Source: Kiloniella majae (GTDB lineage: Bacteria; Pseudomonadota; Alphaproteobacteria; Kiloniellales; Kiloniellaceae). Taken from it: DNA of 64,000 nt. Each line of letters starts with the position of its first letter. The first letter of the stretch is position 1. Shown here in pieces: positions 1 to 7,608 of the stretch. The translations under genes were made by a program, and so were the position numbers. The DNA is taken from the NCBI RefSeq assembly GCF_002118315.1, contig NZ_MTSZ01000007.1, positions 62,001 through 126,000 on the forward strand, given 5' to 3'. The notes under the pieces are model-generated. The model was not told the DNA's origin. It made no database searches and was given only the letters and a program-made list of their open reading frames with translations.

Positions 1-839
1 GAATATTCCAGTACACCTTCTACACGGAAGTGTTCGCGTAACCACGGGTCGTCATAGGCATGGGCAACGTGATGATAAAACTCTTTGTACTGTTCGTCTG
101 TTACATCGGATTTGCTCCGTGTCCAGATTGCAGACGCAGAGTTCAGAGTTTCCCATTCGCTATCATTCTCAATGCTGCCATCTTCGTTTTCTGCCAGTTC
201 GTTTTCCGGGGACGCTTTTTTGAGACGGATTGGAATTGGAATGTGATCTGAATAGGTTTTGATGATGGTGCGAAGACGTAGCTCTTCACTAAATTCTTTT
301 TGCTCTTCTTTTAGATGTAGCGTGATGGATGTTCCACGCACGGGTTTTTCAACTTCGGCAATAGTGAATTTACCTTTGCCGTCTGAATCCCACTGCCAGC
401 CCTGATCTTCACCTGCACGACGGCTGGTAACGCTGACTTTGTCGGCTACCATATAACTGGAATAGAAACCAACACCGAACTGGCCGATCAGATTACTGCC
501 GTCCTTGCTGCTTTCCATTTGTTCCATAAAGGCGCTGGTGCCGGAACGTGCGATGGTGCCGAGGTTATCAATAAGCTCCTGGCGGTTCATGCCAATGCCG
601 TTATCGCTGATGGTGAGCGTGTTGGCATTTGAATCTATTTCCAAGTCGATCCTGAAATCGGGATCGTCTTTCATCAGGTCGCCATCAGTTACTGCCAAGT
701 ACCGAAGTTTATCGCATGCATCAGACGCATTGGAAATGAGTTCGCGCAGGAATATTTCTTTATTGGAATAAAGCGAATGGGCCACAATGTCCAAGAGGCG
801 AGAAACCTCGGCCTGGAAGGAAAGTTGTTCCTCAGACAT
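1..839 (-). CDS. htpG: Molecular chaperone HtpG (Hsp90), N-terminal part, cut by window edge
   Basis: ATP-dependent cytosolic chaperone that helps fold and protect client proteins. About 279 residues are visible, reading leftward from an ATG at 839; the rest lies outside the window. The translation begins MSEEQLSFQAEVSRLLDIVAHSLYSN (split here only by reading) and carries the GHKL ATPase signatures of Hsp90: LRELISNASDACDKLRY, the DNGIGM loop, LGTIARSGT and GQFGVGFYS. These motifs are seen directly and are diagnostic. A purine-rich AAGGTGG lies about 12 bases before the ATG. An inverted repeat at 885-907 lies upstream and may be regulatory. Confidence 0.97.
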   Translation of the reverse strand, partial: MSEEQLSFQAEVSRLLDIVAHSLYSNKEIFLRELISNASDACDKLRYLAVTDGDLMKDDPDFRIDLEIDSNANTLTISDNGIGMNRQELIDNLGTIARSGTSAFMEQMESSKDGSNLIGQFGVGFYSSYMVADKVSVTSRRAGEDQGWQWDSDGKGKFTIAEVEKPVRGTSITLHLKEEQKEFSEELRLRTIIKTYSDHIPIPIRLKKASPENELAENEDGSIENDSEWETLNSASAIWTRSKSDVTDEQYKEFYHHVAHAYDDPWLREHFRVEGVLEY

Positions 840-884
840 GATTGTATAATCCACCTTTTAACTAGTCGAAGTAATATTGCTAAT

Positions 885-907
885 CTCTTGGTTACTTGTA
901 ACAAGAG
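885..907. promoter_or_regulatory. Inverted repeat upstream of htpG
   Basis: CTCTT-g-GTTAC, a TT spacer, then GTAAC-AAGAG: a near-perfect dyad with one bulged G, 46-68 bases upstream of the htpG start and oriented in its promoter region. It is not the CIRCE element (TTAGCACTC-N9-GAGTGCTAA). It could be an operator or a leader hairpin; no binding protein can be named. Confidence 0.3.
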
Positions 908-1083
908 CAAAAGACATATGGCTTAATAAGACCAGTTTTTCAAGTTATCTCGTTTTAGGGCACGATACTTGTTTACTCAAAGCAGTTGCAGGAATTTTAT
1001 GATCCTGTAAAAACGTACAGATAATTTAACGTGATTGTGTGGTTCGTGTGCCCCCGTGTGCTCCGACAAAAGGTTTGATCCTC

Positions 1084-1728
1084 ATGTTTAATCGGTTTCC
1101 GAAATCAGTATTGTTGACTGTTTTTCTTGTGCTTGGTGGTTGTGCTGCAGGGCCGAATTCTTCACCAAACATGGTTTTTGAACGCAAGGGTGTTGCTGTT
1201 CCAACATTGGCTCAATATCAGTACTGTCATGGGTATGGATGTGCGCGGCAACTAAGCTTTACCATGAGTGATATTGATAAACAGGGGCTGATCAAAGCTT
1301 TTGGGGTGGTGCAAACGCCGCAGCAAGAACGGGCAGCCATGGCAAATGCGGTTGCCTATATGGAGCAAATGAATGCGCCAAAAGCCGGTACTGAAAATGA
1401 TATTGGAGGCACGTTTACAGGCTATGGCCAACCGGGGCAATTGGACTGTGAGGATGAGTCTGTAAATACAACGACAACGTTGATTTTTCTAAAGGAATTA
1501 GGGCTCATACAACATCACAGGCTAAGGTCTCAAGTTACGCGTGGTTTTTTTATTGGCGGCTGGCCTCATACATCCGCGGCTGTTGTTGATGTTTCTACCG
1601 GGAAAAGTTTCGCGATTGATTCCTGGTTTGAGAAGAGCGGTGTGAAGCCGCATATAGTGCCTTATGAAATCTGGTCGTCCGGGTGGGACCCTGAAAAGGA
1701 CGGGCCAGTTCCCTCTGCGCTACAATAA
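1084..1728 (+). CDS. Putative lipoprotein with transglutaminase/cysteine-peptidase-like core
   Basis: Predicted 214-residue outer-membrane or periplasmic lipoprotein. The ATG at 1084 was chosen because it directly precedes a signal peptide (MFNRFPKSVLLTVFLVL) ending in a lipobox LGGC; an upstream in-frame GTG at 1039 would only add a tail before the signal. The mature part has a candidate Cys-His-Asp triad in the right order: LDCEDES (about residue 119), GGWPHTSAAVVD, then FAIDSWF. The DCED motif resembles the bacterial transglutaminase-like cysteine proteinase family (BTLCP, peptidase C93), but the protein is not a clear member. Substrate unknown. Flanked by htpG (divergent) and copD (convergent), so probably a single-gene unit. 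Confidence 0.75.
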   Translation: MFNRFPKSVLLTVFLVLGGCAAGPNSSPNMVFERKGVAVPTLAQYQYCHGYGCARQLSFTMSDIDKQGLIKAFGVVQTPQQERAAMANAVAYMEQMNAPKAGTENDIGGTFTGYGQPGQLDCEDESVNTTTTLIFLKELGLIQHHRLRSQVTRGFFIGGWPHTSAAVVDVSTGKSFAIDSWFEKSGVKPHIVPYEIWSSGWDPEKDGPVPSALQ

Positions 1729-1776
1729 AATACCCTGTTGACGCATACTTTAAATACAGATTAGTTCAGATAGGGG

Positions 1777-2652
1777 TTAGTCAAGGCGGTGACCTAGATC
1801 TTCTGGTGGAATTATCGTTGTGATGATCGCTGTGAAGGTCAGTATAATCAACACGAGGGCTATTTCAGTTCTTATTGACCGGTTGAGTTTTTCGGCTGCT
1901 GGTGCCTGACCTCTTTTGAATTGCGGGACCAGCCTTAATTTGTTTAAGGCCGCAAAGCATAACAGTAGGGCAACAAAAACCGCTTTTGCTAAAAGCATCA
2001 ATCCATAATCAGTTGTCAGGCCATTTATGCCGCCGGTGATGAGCCAGGCCATCCCTATTCCTGTAGCAAGCAGAAGAGGGATTAAAAAGACAGCAATGTT
2101 TCCAAATCGTTCCAGGGCATCTGATGCAGTTTGTTTTTTCTGATTAATAAGCGTGAGTAGGGGAATGAAACTGCCGACCCAGAAGCAGGCGATAGACAGA
2201 TGCACAATAATAAAAACTTTCAACAGCCACGTTGGCGAATAGAACCCGGTATGCCCTGACAAAGCATAAGTGATGGGGATTAGCAATAAGACCAAAAGGC
2301 CATAGATGGGATGGTTTATTTTCGATGTCGATAGGATGCCAATTAACCCTAGGCCAAGAAATAATTGTGTGTATCCTGTCGAAGAAGACAACACCAGAGC
2401 GATCATATCTAGATCATAAAATGCACTTAGATCTCCCGCAGAAAGCCAGATTACCTGTGTTCCCAAGTTGATGATGATGAGCGTGATTCCAAGTAGGCCT
2501 GATCTGGTAATAAAGGAATAAAGCTCTGATCGAATGTTTCTGGTTTCTTGTTGAAATATATATAGAAAAAGTAACGTGCCGCCGGAAAAGAGACTACAGC
2601 CATAGATGGTTGTTTTTAGAAATGCGAGTAAATATTCCGTATTTTCTATCAT
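1777..2652 (-). CDS. copD: CopD-family copper resistance / copper import membrane protein
   Basis: Inner-membrane protein of 291 residues with about eight hydrophobic segments and the CopD-type layout: an N-terminal membrane half, then a C-terminal CopD domain containing HLSIACFWVGSFIPLL, a region typical of the family, and a terminal LVLIILTFTAIITTIIPP helix. CopD proteins are thought to move copper across the inner membrane after delivery by periplasmic CopC. The gene follows copC with only 15 bases between, so they almost certainly form an operon. The family assignment rests on membrane layout plus the copC partner. Confidence 0.85.
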   Translation of the reverse strand: MIENTEYLLAFLKTTIYGCSLFSGGTLLFLYIFQQETRNIRSELYSFITRSGLLGITLIIINLGTQVIWLSAGDLSAFYDLDMIALVLSSSTGYTQLFLGLGLIGILSTSKINHPIYGLLVLLLIPITYALSGHTGFYSPTWLLKVFIIVHLSIACFWVGSFIPLLTLINQKKQTASDALERFGNIAVFLIPLLLATGIGMAWLITGGINGLTTDYGLMLLAKAVFVALLLCFAALNKLRLVPQFKRGQAPAAEKLNRSIRTEIALVLIILTFTAIITTIIPPEDLGHRLD

Positions 2653-2667
2653 GTGAGCCTGGCAGAC

Positions 2668-3048
2668 TTAAGGGGAAACAGTAAAAATAATCTGTCCCTT
2701 AATCGGGTGTCCATCCGCAGAAATTCCCCGCCAGATAACACGATAGGTTCCAGCGTCTAAAGATGGGGGGAATGCAATCTTCTCCTTGATGGGTTTGAGG
2801 CTTTTATCGTGTTCGAGAGTGAGCTCGTTCCCCTGGGTGTCCAGTAACTTCAAAGCTGTAATTTTGAGAACTTCAGGGAAGATAAGTTTTATTTCTGACG
2901 GTGATTCTTTGAGCACGGCCTCGTTGGCGGGGATTGTACGTGCAACTTTTGTGTGTGCCATACTTGTATCAGAAAAGAGCCCGATAAAAAGCCCAATTAA
3001 AGATAGGGCAAATATAAGTTTGATCGTACTCGAAAGATAAACATGCAT
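2668..3048 (-). CDS. copC: CopC-family periplasmic copper-binding protein
   Basis: Periplasmic copper carrier of 126 residues, normal for CopC. A signal peptide ends at TSMAHTKVART; the mature N-terminal His (AH) is the expected first Cu(II) ligand, and SADGHPIKGQIIFTV near the C-terminus supplies the Asp and second His of the brace-type site. No methionine-rich Cu(I) loop is evident, so it probably binds only Cu(II). First gene of a two-gene copCD operon. The ATG at 3048 is the natural start before the hydrophobic segment. Confidence 0.9.
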   Translation of the reverse strand: MHVYLSSTIKLIFALSLIGLFIGLFSDTSMAHTKVARTIPANEAVLKESPSEIKLIFPEVLKITALKLLDTQGNELTLEHDKSLKPIKEKIAFPPSLDAGTYRVIWRGISADGHPIKGQIIFTVSP

Positions 3049-3351
3049 CAGTTAGCCAATCAGGTGTGGTGAATCGGATATTTAGTGAAATCCTAATCCT
3101 TACAGCAGCTATAAGGTCAAGAGGAACAATAAATTCAAGAATATATTCCTTTTTTGGAGATTTTCAGTTTTGAGATGTGACTGGAATCAAAAAAAATCAA
3201 AAAAAATCAAAAAACATTACTCTTATAGGCTGTGTGTTAACTTTTTTTAATACCTTTGGTTTAGTGTTAATTAGAAGATATGTGAGATATTTGATTAAAA
3301 TACCTTGCCTTTGAAACTTGCTTGCGAAGATAGCATAAGGATTACAGGGCC
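3049..3351. other. Divergent intergenic region with phased A-tracts
   Basis: About 300 bases without a gene between copC (reverse) and the GGDEF-EAL gene (forward). It is AT-rich and holds three A-tracts in exact 10-bp phase at 3185-3214. I see no convincing pair of -35/-10 boxes. A TAG stop at 3331-3333 closes the downstream reading frame, which fixes the TTG start at 3352. Confidence 0.6.
3185..3214. promoter_or_regulatory. Three phased A-tracts, predicted intrinsic DNA bend
   Basis: The 10-bp unit AATCAAAAAA occurs three times head to tail. A-runs repeated once per helical turn are the classic signature of intrinsically curved DNA. It lies 138-167 bases before the GGDEF-EAL start and could aid promoter activity or bind a nucleoid protein; this role is inferred. 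Confidence 0.5.
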
Positions 3352-5070
3352 TTGGACTTACTTCTTATAGATGACGACAATATTGACCGTGAGAATTCGA
3401 TCAGAGCTCTCGACAGGTCAGGGTATCCCCTGAATATTACAGAGGCGGCCTCTGCTGAAGAAGGTTTAAAATATCACAAAGATAAAACCTTTGATATTAT
3501 TCTTCTCGATTACAAATTACCGACCATGACGGGGCTTGATCTTCTGCAATCATTAAACAAGTCCAATCAGGCAAATATCGCTGTGGTTATGCTTAGTAAT
3601 ATGGAAGATGAAGAGCTCGCCATTAGGTGTATAGAAGCTGGTGCCCAAGACTTTATTCTAAAAAACGAAGTGACCGCGGCCCGCTTAATCCGAGCCATTT
3701 TGCATGCGAAAGAACGTTATAAAATAGAGCAAGAACTGCGGGAAAGCCGGAAAGAGTTACAGTTTTTGGCAGAAAAAGATCCGCTGACGGGGCTCTCAAA
3801 TCGTTATGTTTTCGAAACCAGTCTGGATGCGGCGATCCCTTATGCAAAGCGGCACTGTCGTGGGCTGGCCCTTCTGATGTTGGATCTGGATAACTTTAAG
3901 AATGTAAATGATACTCTGGGGCATTCCATTGGGGACAAGTTGCTTGTTGAGGCTGCCAAACGCCTGACAAACCTTGTCCGCGAAGGCGATATTCTATGTC
4001 GAATTGGTGGTGATGAATTTGCAATCGTGGTTCATAATATCGACAATCCTCTATTGTTAGAGCATCTGACAAGACGTATTTTAGCGGCACTTACCAAGCC
4101 GTTTATTATTGATGATGCAGAGTTGATTATTACGACAAGCATAGGGGTAGCCAATTACCCTGATTGTGCCACGGATGCAGCGCAGCTCTTTAAATGTGCG
4201 GATGTTGCAATGTATCGTTCGAAGGAAATGGGTAAAAATCAAACCCATTTCTATTCAAAGAAAATACATGATGCGATCCATAGAAAAGTGGGACTTGAAC
4301 GCGAGCTCCATCGTGCTGTTACGCATAATGAATTTGTTGTCTATTATCAGCCTCAATATGACTGTATCAGTGAAAAAATTGTCGCGGCAGAAGCGTTGGT
4401 CCGCTGGCAACATCCAAGCAAAGGATTGATCGGTCCCTTTGAATTCATTCCGATTGCGGAAGAAATTGGTCTTATTGATAAAATTGGTGAACATGTTCTT
4501 GAAAATGCCTGTACTCAACTCGGGCAATGGAACAAAAAATACAACTTACTGGATGCGGACTTTTCTATCGCAGTAAACCTGTCCCCTTTACAGCTCAGCC
4601 TGCATGGTTTTGTCGATACTGTCAGGAATATTCTGGAAACACATGATGTTAGGCCCGGGCAACTGGAGTTTGAGGTCACGGAAAGTACGCTGATCAAGGG
4701 AACAGATGCCAGTGCACAGGTCTTGCTTGATTTATCTGACCTGGGGATTCCCTTGGCATTGGATGATTTTGGAACCGGACATTCGTCACTTTCACAATTA
4801 CAGAAATATCCATTCCAAATTTTGAAAATCGACAGATCCTTTGTCAAATCTATCGAAGATAATCCGCAGGATATCCTGTTTTTGGAAGCAATAAATGCCT
4901 TTTCCAAAACGCTGGGTATTTTGACCGTTGTTGAAGGTGTGGAAACCGAAGCCCAGAAAGAATGGTGCCAAAAACTGGCTTTTGACCGCATTCAGGGGTT
5001 TTATTTTGCCAAACCGATGCCGGTTGACGATTTTGAAGCTCTTCTCTCACAAATGTGGCTGCGTATTTAA
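3352..5070 (+). CDS. Response regulator with GGDEF and EAL domains (c-di-GMP turnover)
   Basis: 572 residues: receiver domain 1-120 (acidic D7-D9, phospho-acceptor D53 in LLDYKLP, K104), GGDEF domain about 135-300, EAL domain about 315-570. The GGDEF motif is intact (219-223) and is preceded by REGD with five residues between, the allosteric I-site pattern. The phosphodiesterase part has EAL at 347-349, DDFGTGHSS and VVEGVET, so both halves look catalytically competent. The TTG start is forced by the in-frame TAG at 3331; AGGG just before it can serve as a ribosome site. Followed at 59 bases by a CHASE histidine kinase and then a single receiver, so it probably is the output of that pathway. 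Confidence 0.93.
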   Translation: MDLLLIDDDNIDRENSIRALDRSGYPLNITEAASAEEGLKYHKDKTFDIILLDYKLPTMTGLDLLQSLNKSNQANIAVVMLSNMEDEELAIRCIEAGAQDFILKNEVTAARLIRAILHAKERYKIEQELRESRKELQFLAEKDPLTGLSNRYVFETSLDAAIPYAKRHCRGLALLMLDLDNFKNVNDTLGHSIGDKLLVEAAKRLTNLVREGDILCRIGGDEFAIVVHNIDNPLLLEHLTRRILAALTKPFIIDDAELIITTSIGVANYPDCATDAAQLFKCADVAMYRSKEMGKNQTHFYSKKIHDAIHRKVGLERELHRAVTHNEFVVYYQPQYDCISEKIVAAEALVRWQHPSKGLIGPFEFIPIAEEIGLIDKIGEHVLENACTQLGQWNKKYNLLDADFSIAVNLSPLQLSLHGFVDTVRNILETHDVRPGQLEFEVTESTLIKGTDASAQVLLDLSDLGIPLALDDFGTGHSSLSQLQKYPFQILKIDRSFVKSIEDNPQDILFLEAINAFSKTLGILTVVEGVETEAQKEWCQKLAFDRIQGFYFAKPMPVDDFEALLSQMWLRI

Positions 5071-5129
5071 GCAGTCACATAATTCTCTCCACTTAAATTT
5101 CTATCTGTTGAATTTTCCGGGAAAAAATA

Positions 5130-6899
5130 ATGGCCGACGTCGATCAAACTGACTCTATCGAGATGGAGAGAAGAGGACAGTTGGTTCGTAGAGGATCTCT
5201 ACGATGGGTTCATTGGGTTGTTGTGCTTTTGTCTGTTCTTTTGACACTTGGTATCTGGTACTTTTCAAAGAATCAGGTTGTGCAAAAAAATCAGGAAAAA
5301 TTTGATCGTCAGGTTGATCAGGTGATCGGGTTGGTCGAAGAAAGAATGCATCTTTATGAAAATGCACTTTCTAGTGGTGTTGCTTTTATTGATGCAAATG
5401 GGGGGGAGACCAATTACGAACAGTGGTTGGCTTATGCCAATAGCCTCCGTATTGATCAGGTTTACCCCGGCATAAATGGAATTGGCGTTATCTACAATAT
5501 CGCGCCGGATCAGCTAGAATCATATCTTGCACGAGAAAGAGCCTCGCGTCCGAACTATAGAATACATCCTGAGCACGATAAAGCTGAATACTGGCCCATA
5601 ACCTATATTGAACCTGCCGGCCCAAATGCAAAAGCTGTTGGTCTTGATATGGCTTTTGAAGAAAATCGCTACACGGCGGTCAAGAAAGCTAGAGACACCG
5701 GTGGGGCACAGATGACCGGGCCGATTGTTTTGGTTCAGGATGCCAAAAAGACACCTGGTTTCCTGTTTTATACTCCCTTTTATCGTGATGGGAAAAAACC
5801 GGAAACAGTCGATGCGCGGCAGGCCAATATCATTGGTGTTACCTACGCCCCCTTTATCATGAGCAAGCTTATGTTGGGGACTTTGGCGAGCGAAAAGCGT
5901 CAGGTACGTGTCAGAATCAGTGATAAAGATGCTGTATTGTATGATGATAATGATCAAGAAATCGGTGTTCTTAATATTCGCGACATGAGTCCGCTATTTA
6001 CAAAGGTTGTTGATGTCGAAATGTACGGACGAATTTGGCATTTTGATATCGAAACTAGCCAAGGCTTTCGTAATAACTCATCTATCGAACAACCCTTCTG
6101 GATTTTGATTGGTGGTCTTATGATGAATGCTCTGCTTTTAGGAGTGTTTATTTTGCTAACCAGAGCAAATAGAAGTGCTTTGGATTATGCCGACGAGATG
6201 ACGCTGGCTCTCAAGGAAAAATCCGAACGCTTGATGAAGACAAATCATGACCTCGAACAATTTGCTTATGTCGCGTCTCATGACTTGAAAGCACCGTTGA
6301 ATTCAATCAATCAGGTTATCAGCTGGATTGAAGAAGATTGTGACGATATCTTGCCCGAGAAATCCCGAGAACACATTGATATGGTCAAGAATAGATGTCA
6401 GCGAATGATGACACTGTTAAAGGATTTACTGGAATATTCCCGGGTGGGGCGTTTTGAATATTCCAATGAGCCGGTTTCATTACAAAAAATGGCCACGGAT
6501 ATCATGTTTTTGCATGGCACTGATCAGAATTTCATCTGTGAAGCACCGGATGTGAGTATAGATATTCCACGCATGCCACTGGATATTGTGTTGCGGAACT
6601 TGATATCCAATACGATCAAACATCATGACCAGGATAGCGGTGTTATTAAGGTTACCTACACGGAACAGTCTGATGGACATTCGTTTCGTATTGAGGACGA
6701 TGGCCCCGGGATACCGGATGATCTTCACGATAAAGCATTGCAGATGTTTCAGACGCTACAGCCGCGTGACAAGGTCGAAGGCAGCGGGATGGGGCTTGCC
6801 ATGGTTAAAAAGATTGTGGAACATCACAAAGGCACATTTGAACTTGAAAAGGGGCGGGAGCGCGGAACCTGCTGTATTATCTTCTGGCCTTTTGAATAA
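5130..6899 (+). CDS. CHASE-domain membrane histidine kinase
   Basis: 589 residues. Membrane segment about 25-45, periplasmic CHASE domain about 70-290 (GIGVIYNI, GLDMAFEENR and GPIVLVQ are typical of the family), second membrane segment about 325-345, short coiled coil, HisKA with H384 in ASHDLKAPL, and an HATPase domain with N-box (RNLISNTIKHH), G1 (DDGPGIP) and G2 (GSGMGLAMV). All catalytic boxes are present. CHASE domains sense small extracellular ligands; the ligand here is unknown. No receiver is fused; the receivers lie on either side in the same cluster, which suggests a local phosphorelay to c-di-GMP. Confidence 0.93.
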   Translation: MADVDQTDSIEMERRGQLVRRGSLRWVHWVVVLLSVLLTLGIWYFSKNQVVQKNQEKFDRQVDQVIGLVEERMHLYENALSSGVAFIDANGGETNYEQWLAYANSLRIDQVYPGINGIGVIYNIAPDQLESYLARERASRPNYRIHPEHDKAEYWPITYIEPAGPNAKAVGLDMAFEENRYTAVKKARDTGGAQMTGPIVLVQDAKKTPGFLFYTPFYRDGKKPETVDARQANIIGVTYAPFIMSKLMLGTLASEKRQVRVRISDKDAVLYDDNDQEIGVLNIRDMSPLFTKVVDVEMYGRIWHFDIETSQGFRNNSSIEQPFWILIGGLMMNALLLGVFILLTRANRSALDYADEMTLALKEKSERLMKTNHDLEQFAYVASHDLKAPLNSINQVISWIEEDCDDILPEKSREHIDMVKNRCQRMMTLLKDLLEYSRVGRFEYSNEPVSLQKMATDIMFLHGTDQNFICEAPDVSIDIPRMPLDIVLRNLISNTIKHHDQDSGVIKVTYTEQSDGHSFRIEDDGPGIPDDLHDKALQMFQTLQPRDKVEGSGMGLAMVKKIVEHHKGTFELEKGRERGTCCIIFWPFE

Positions 6900-6964
6900 G
6901 ATGCTATGTTGATAAACGTGATGTTTGGGACACCCATAAACTCTGAATAGTTGGAGCCTCGTGC

Positions 6965-7402
6965 ATGAAAGCAGATACAAGAGAAGTCACTTTGCTATTG
7001 GTCGAAGATGATGACATTGATGCGGCCTCTATTGAGCGTAGCTTTCTAAAACAGCGGATCGGAAACTCAATCGTCAGGGCGCACGACGGGATTGAAGCGT
7101 TAGAATTATTAAAGAATGGCGCAATAACCTATCCTTTTATGATATTGCTAGATCTCCAGATGCCGAGGATGAATGGCCTGGAATTCTTGACGAAGTTACG
7201 CGAAGATTCAGAACTTCACGATACAATTGTTTTTGTTCTGACGACGTCAAAGTCAGATCAGGATATCGTCGAAAGCTATCATAAGAAAGTGGCAGGTTAC
7301 TTTGTCAAAGAAGAGGCGGGTGTCAACTTCATTGATGTTGTTCACATGTTCGAAAACTATTGGCGTGTATTACATGTACCTACAGAACCTCGCCCTGTTT
7401 AG
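6965..7402 (+). CDS. Single-domain response regulator, Rcp1-like
   Basis: 145-residue stand-alone receiver. EDDD near the N-terminus, phospho-acceptor Asp in LLDLQMPRMNG, Thr in LTTSK and Lys in YFVKEE are all in place. The C-terminal helix ending FENYWRVLHVP is typical of the Rcp1-type receivers that partner bacteriophytochrome-like and CHASE/GAF kinases. No output domain, so it likely acts by protein contact or as a phosphate shuttle between the upstream kinase (65 bases away) and the REC-GGDEF-EAL protein. Same strand and spacing suggest one operon of three genes. Confidence 0.92.
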   Translation: MKADTREVTLLLVEDDDIDAASIERSFLKQRIGNSIVRAHDGIEALELLKNGAITYPFMILLDLQMPRMNGLEFLTKLREDSELHDTIVFVLTTSKSDQDIVESYHKKVAGYFVKEEAGVNFIDVVHMFENYWRVLHVPTEPRPV

Positions 7403-7585
7403 GGTACTAAGTTGTCGGAATGCCTGTTTCCCATAGGCATGATTAAAGCTGGTTACCTGATAAATAGCTGTGATTTAAAATGTACCTTAACTGAATTGCA
7501 TTTTCTTCACGCGATTTTCTATGTATAAACTCACTATATAATTTAAGTTTTTTGATTTGGATATTTACGTGTTCGGTTATCACGG

Positions 7586-7603
7586 CCTCCTCTGTGCAGG
7601 AGG
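7586..7603 (+). promoter_or_regulatory. Hairpin that sequesters the helicase Shine-Dalgarno
   Basis: CCTCCT, loop CTGTGC, AGGAGG: a perfect 6-bp stem whose 3' arm is the entire consensus ribosome-binding site of the gene starting at 7609 (spacing 5). An SD held this way is often opened by temperature, a protein or another RNA. Seen directly; the regulatory meaning is inferred. Confidence 0.55.
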
Positions 7604-7608
7604 GATAG

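Noticed and set aside
885-907. CIRCE heat-shock operator
   Set aside because: Sequence and spacing differ from TTAGCACTC-N9-GAGTGCTAA.
7420-7440. Terminator after the single-domain receiver
   Set aside because: ATGCCT/AGGCAT hairpin has no T-run and only six pairs.
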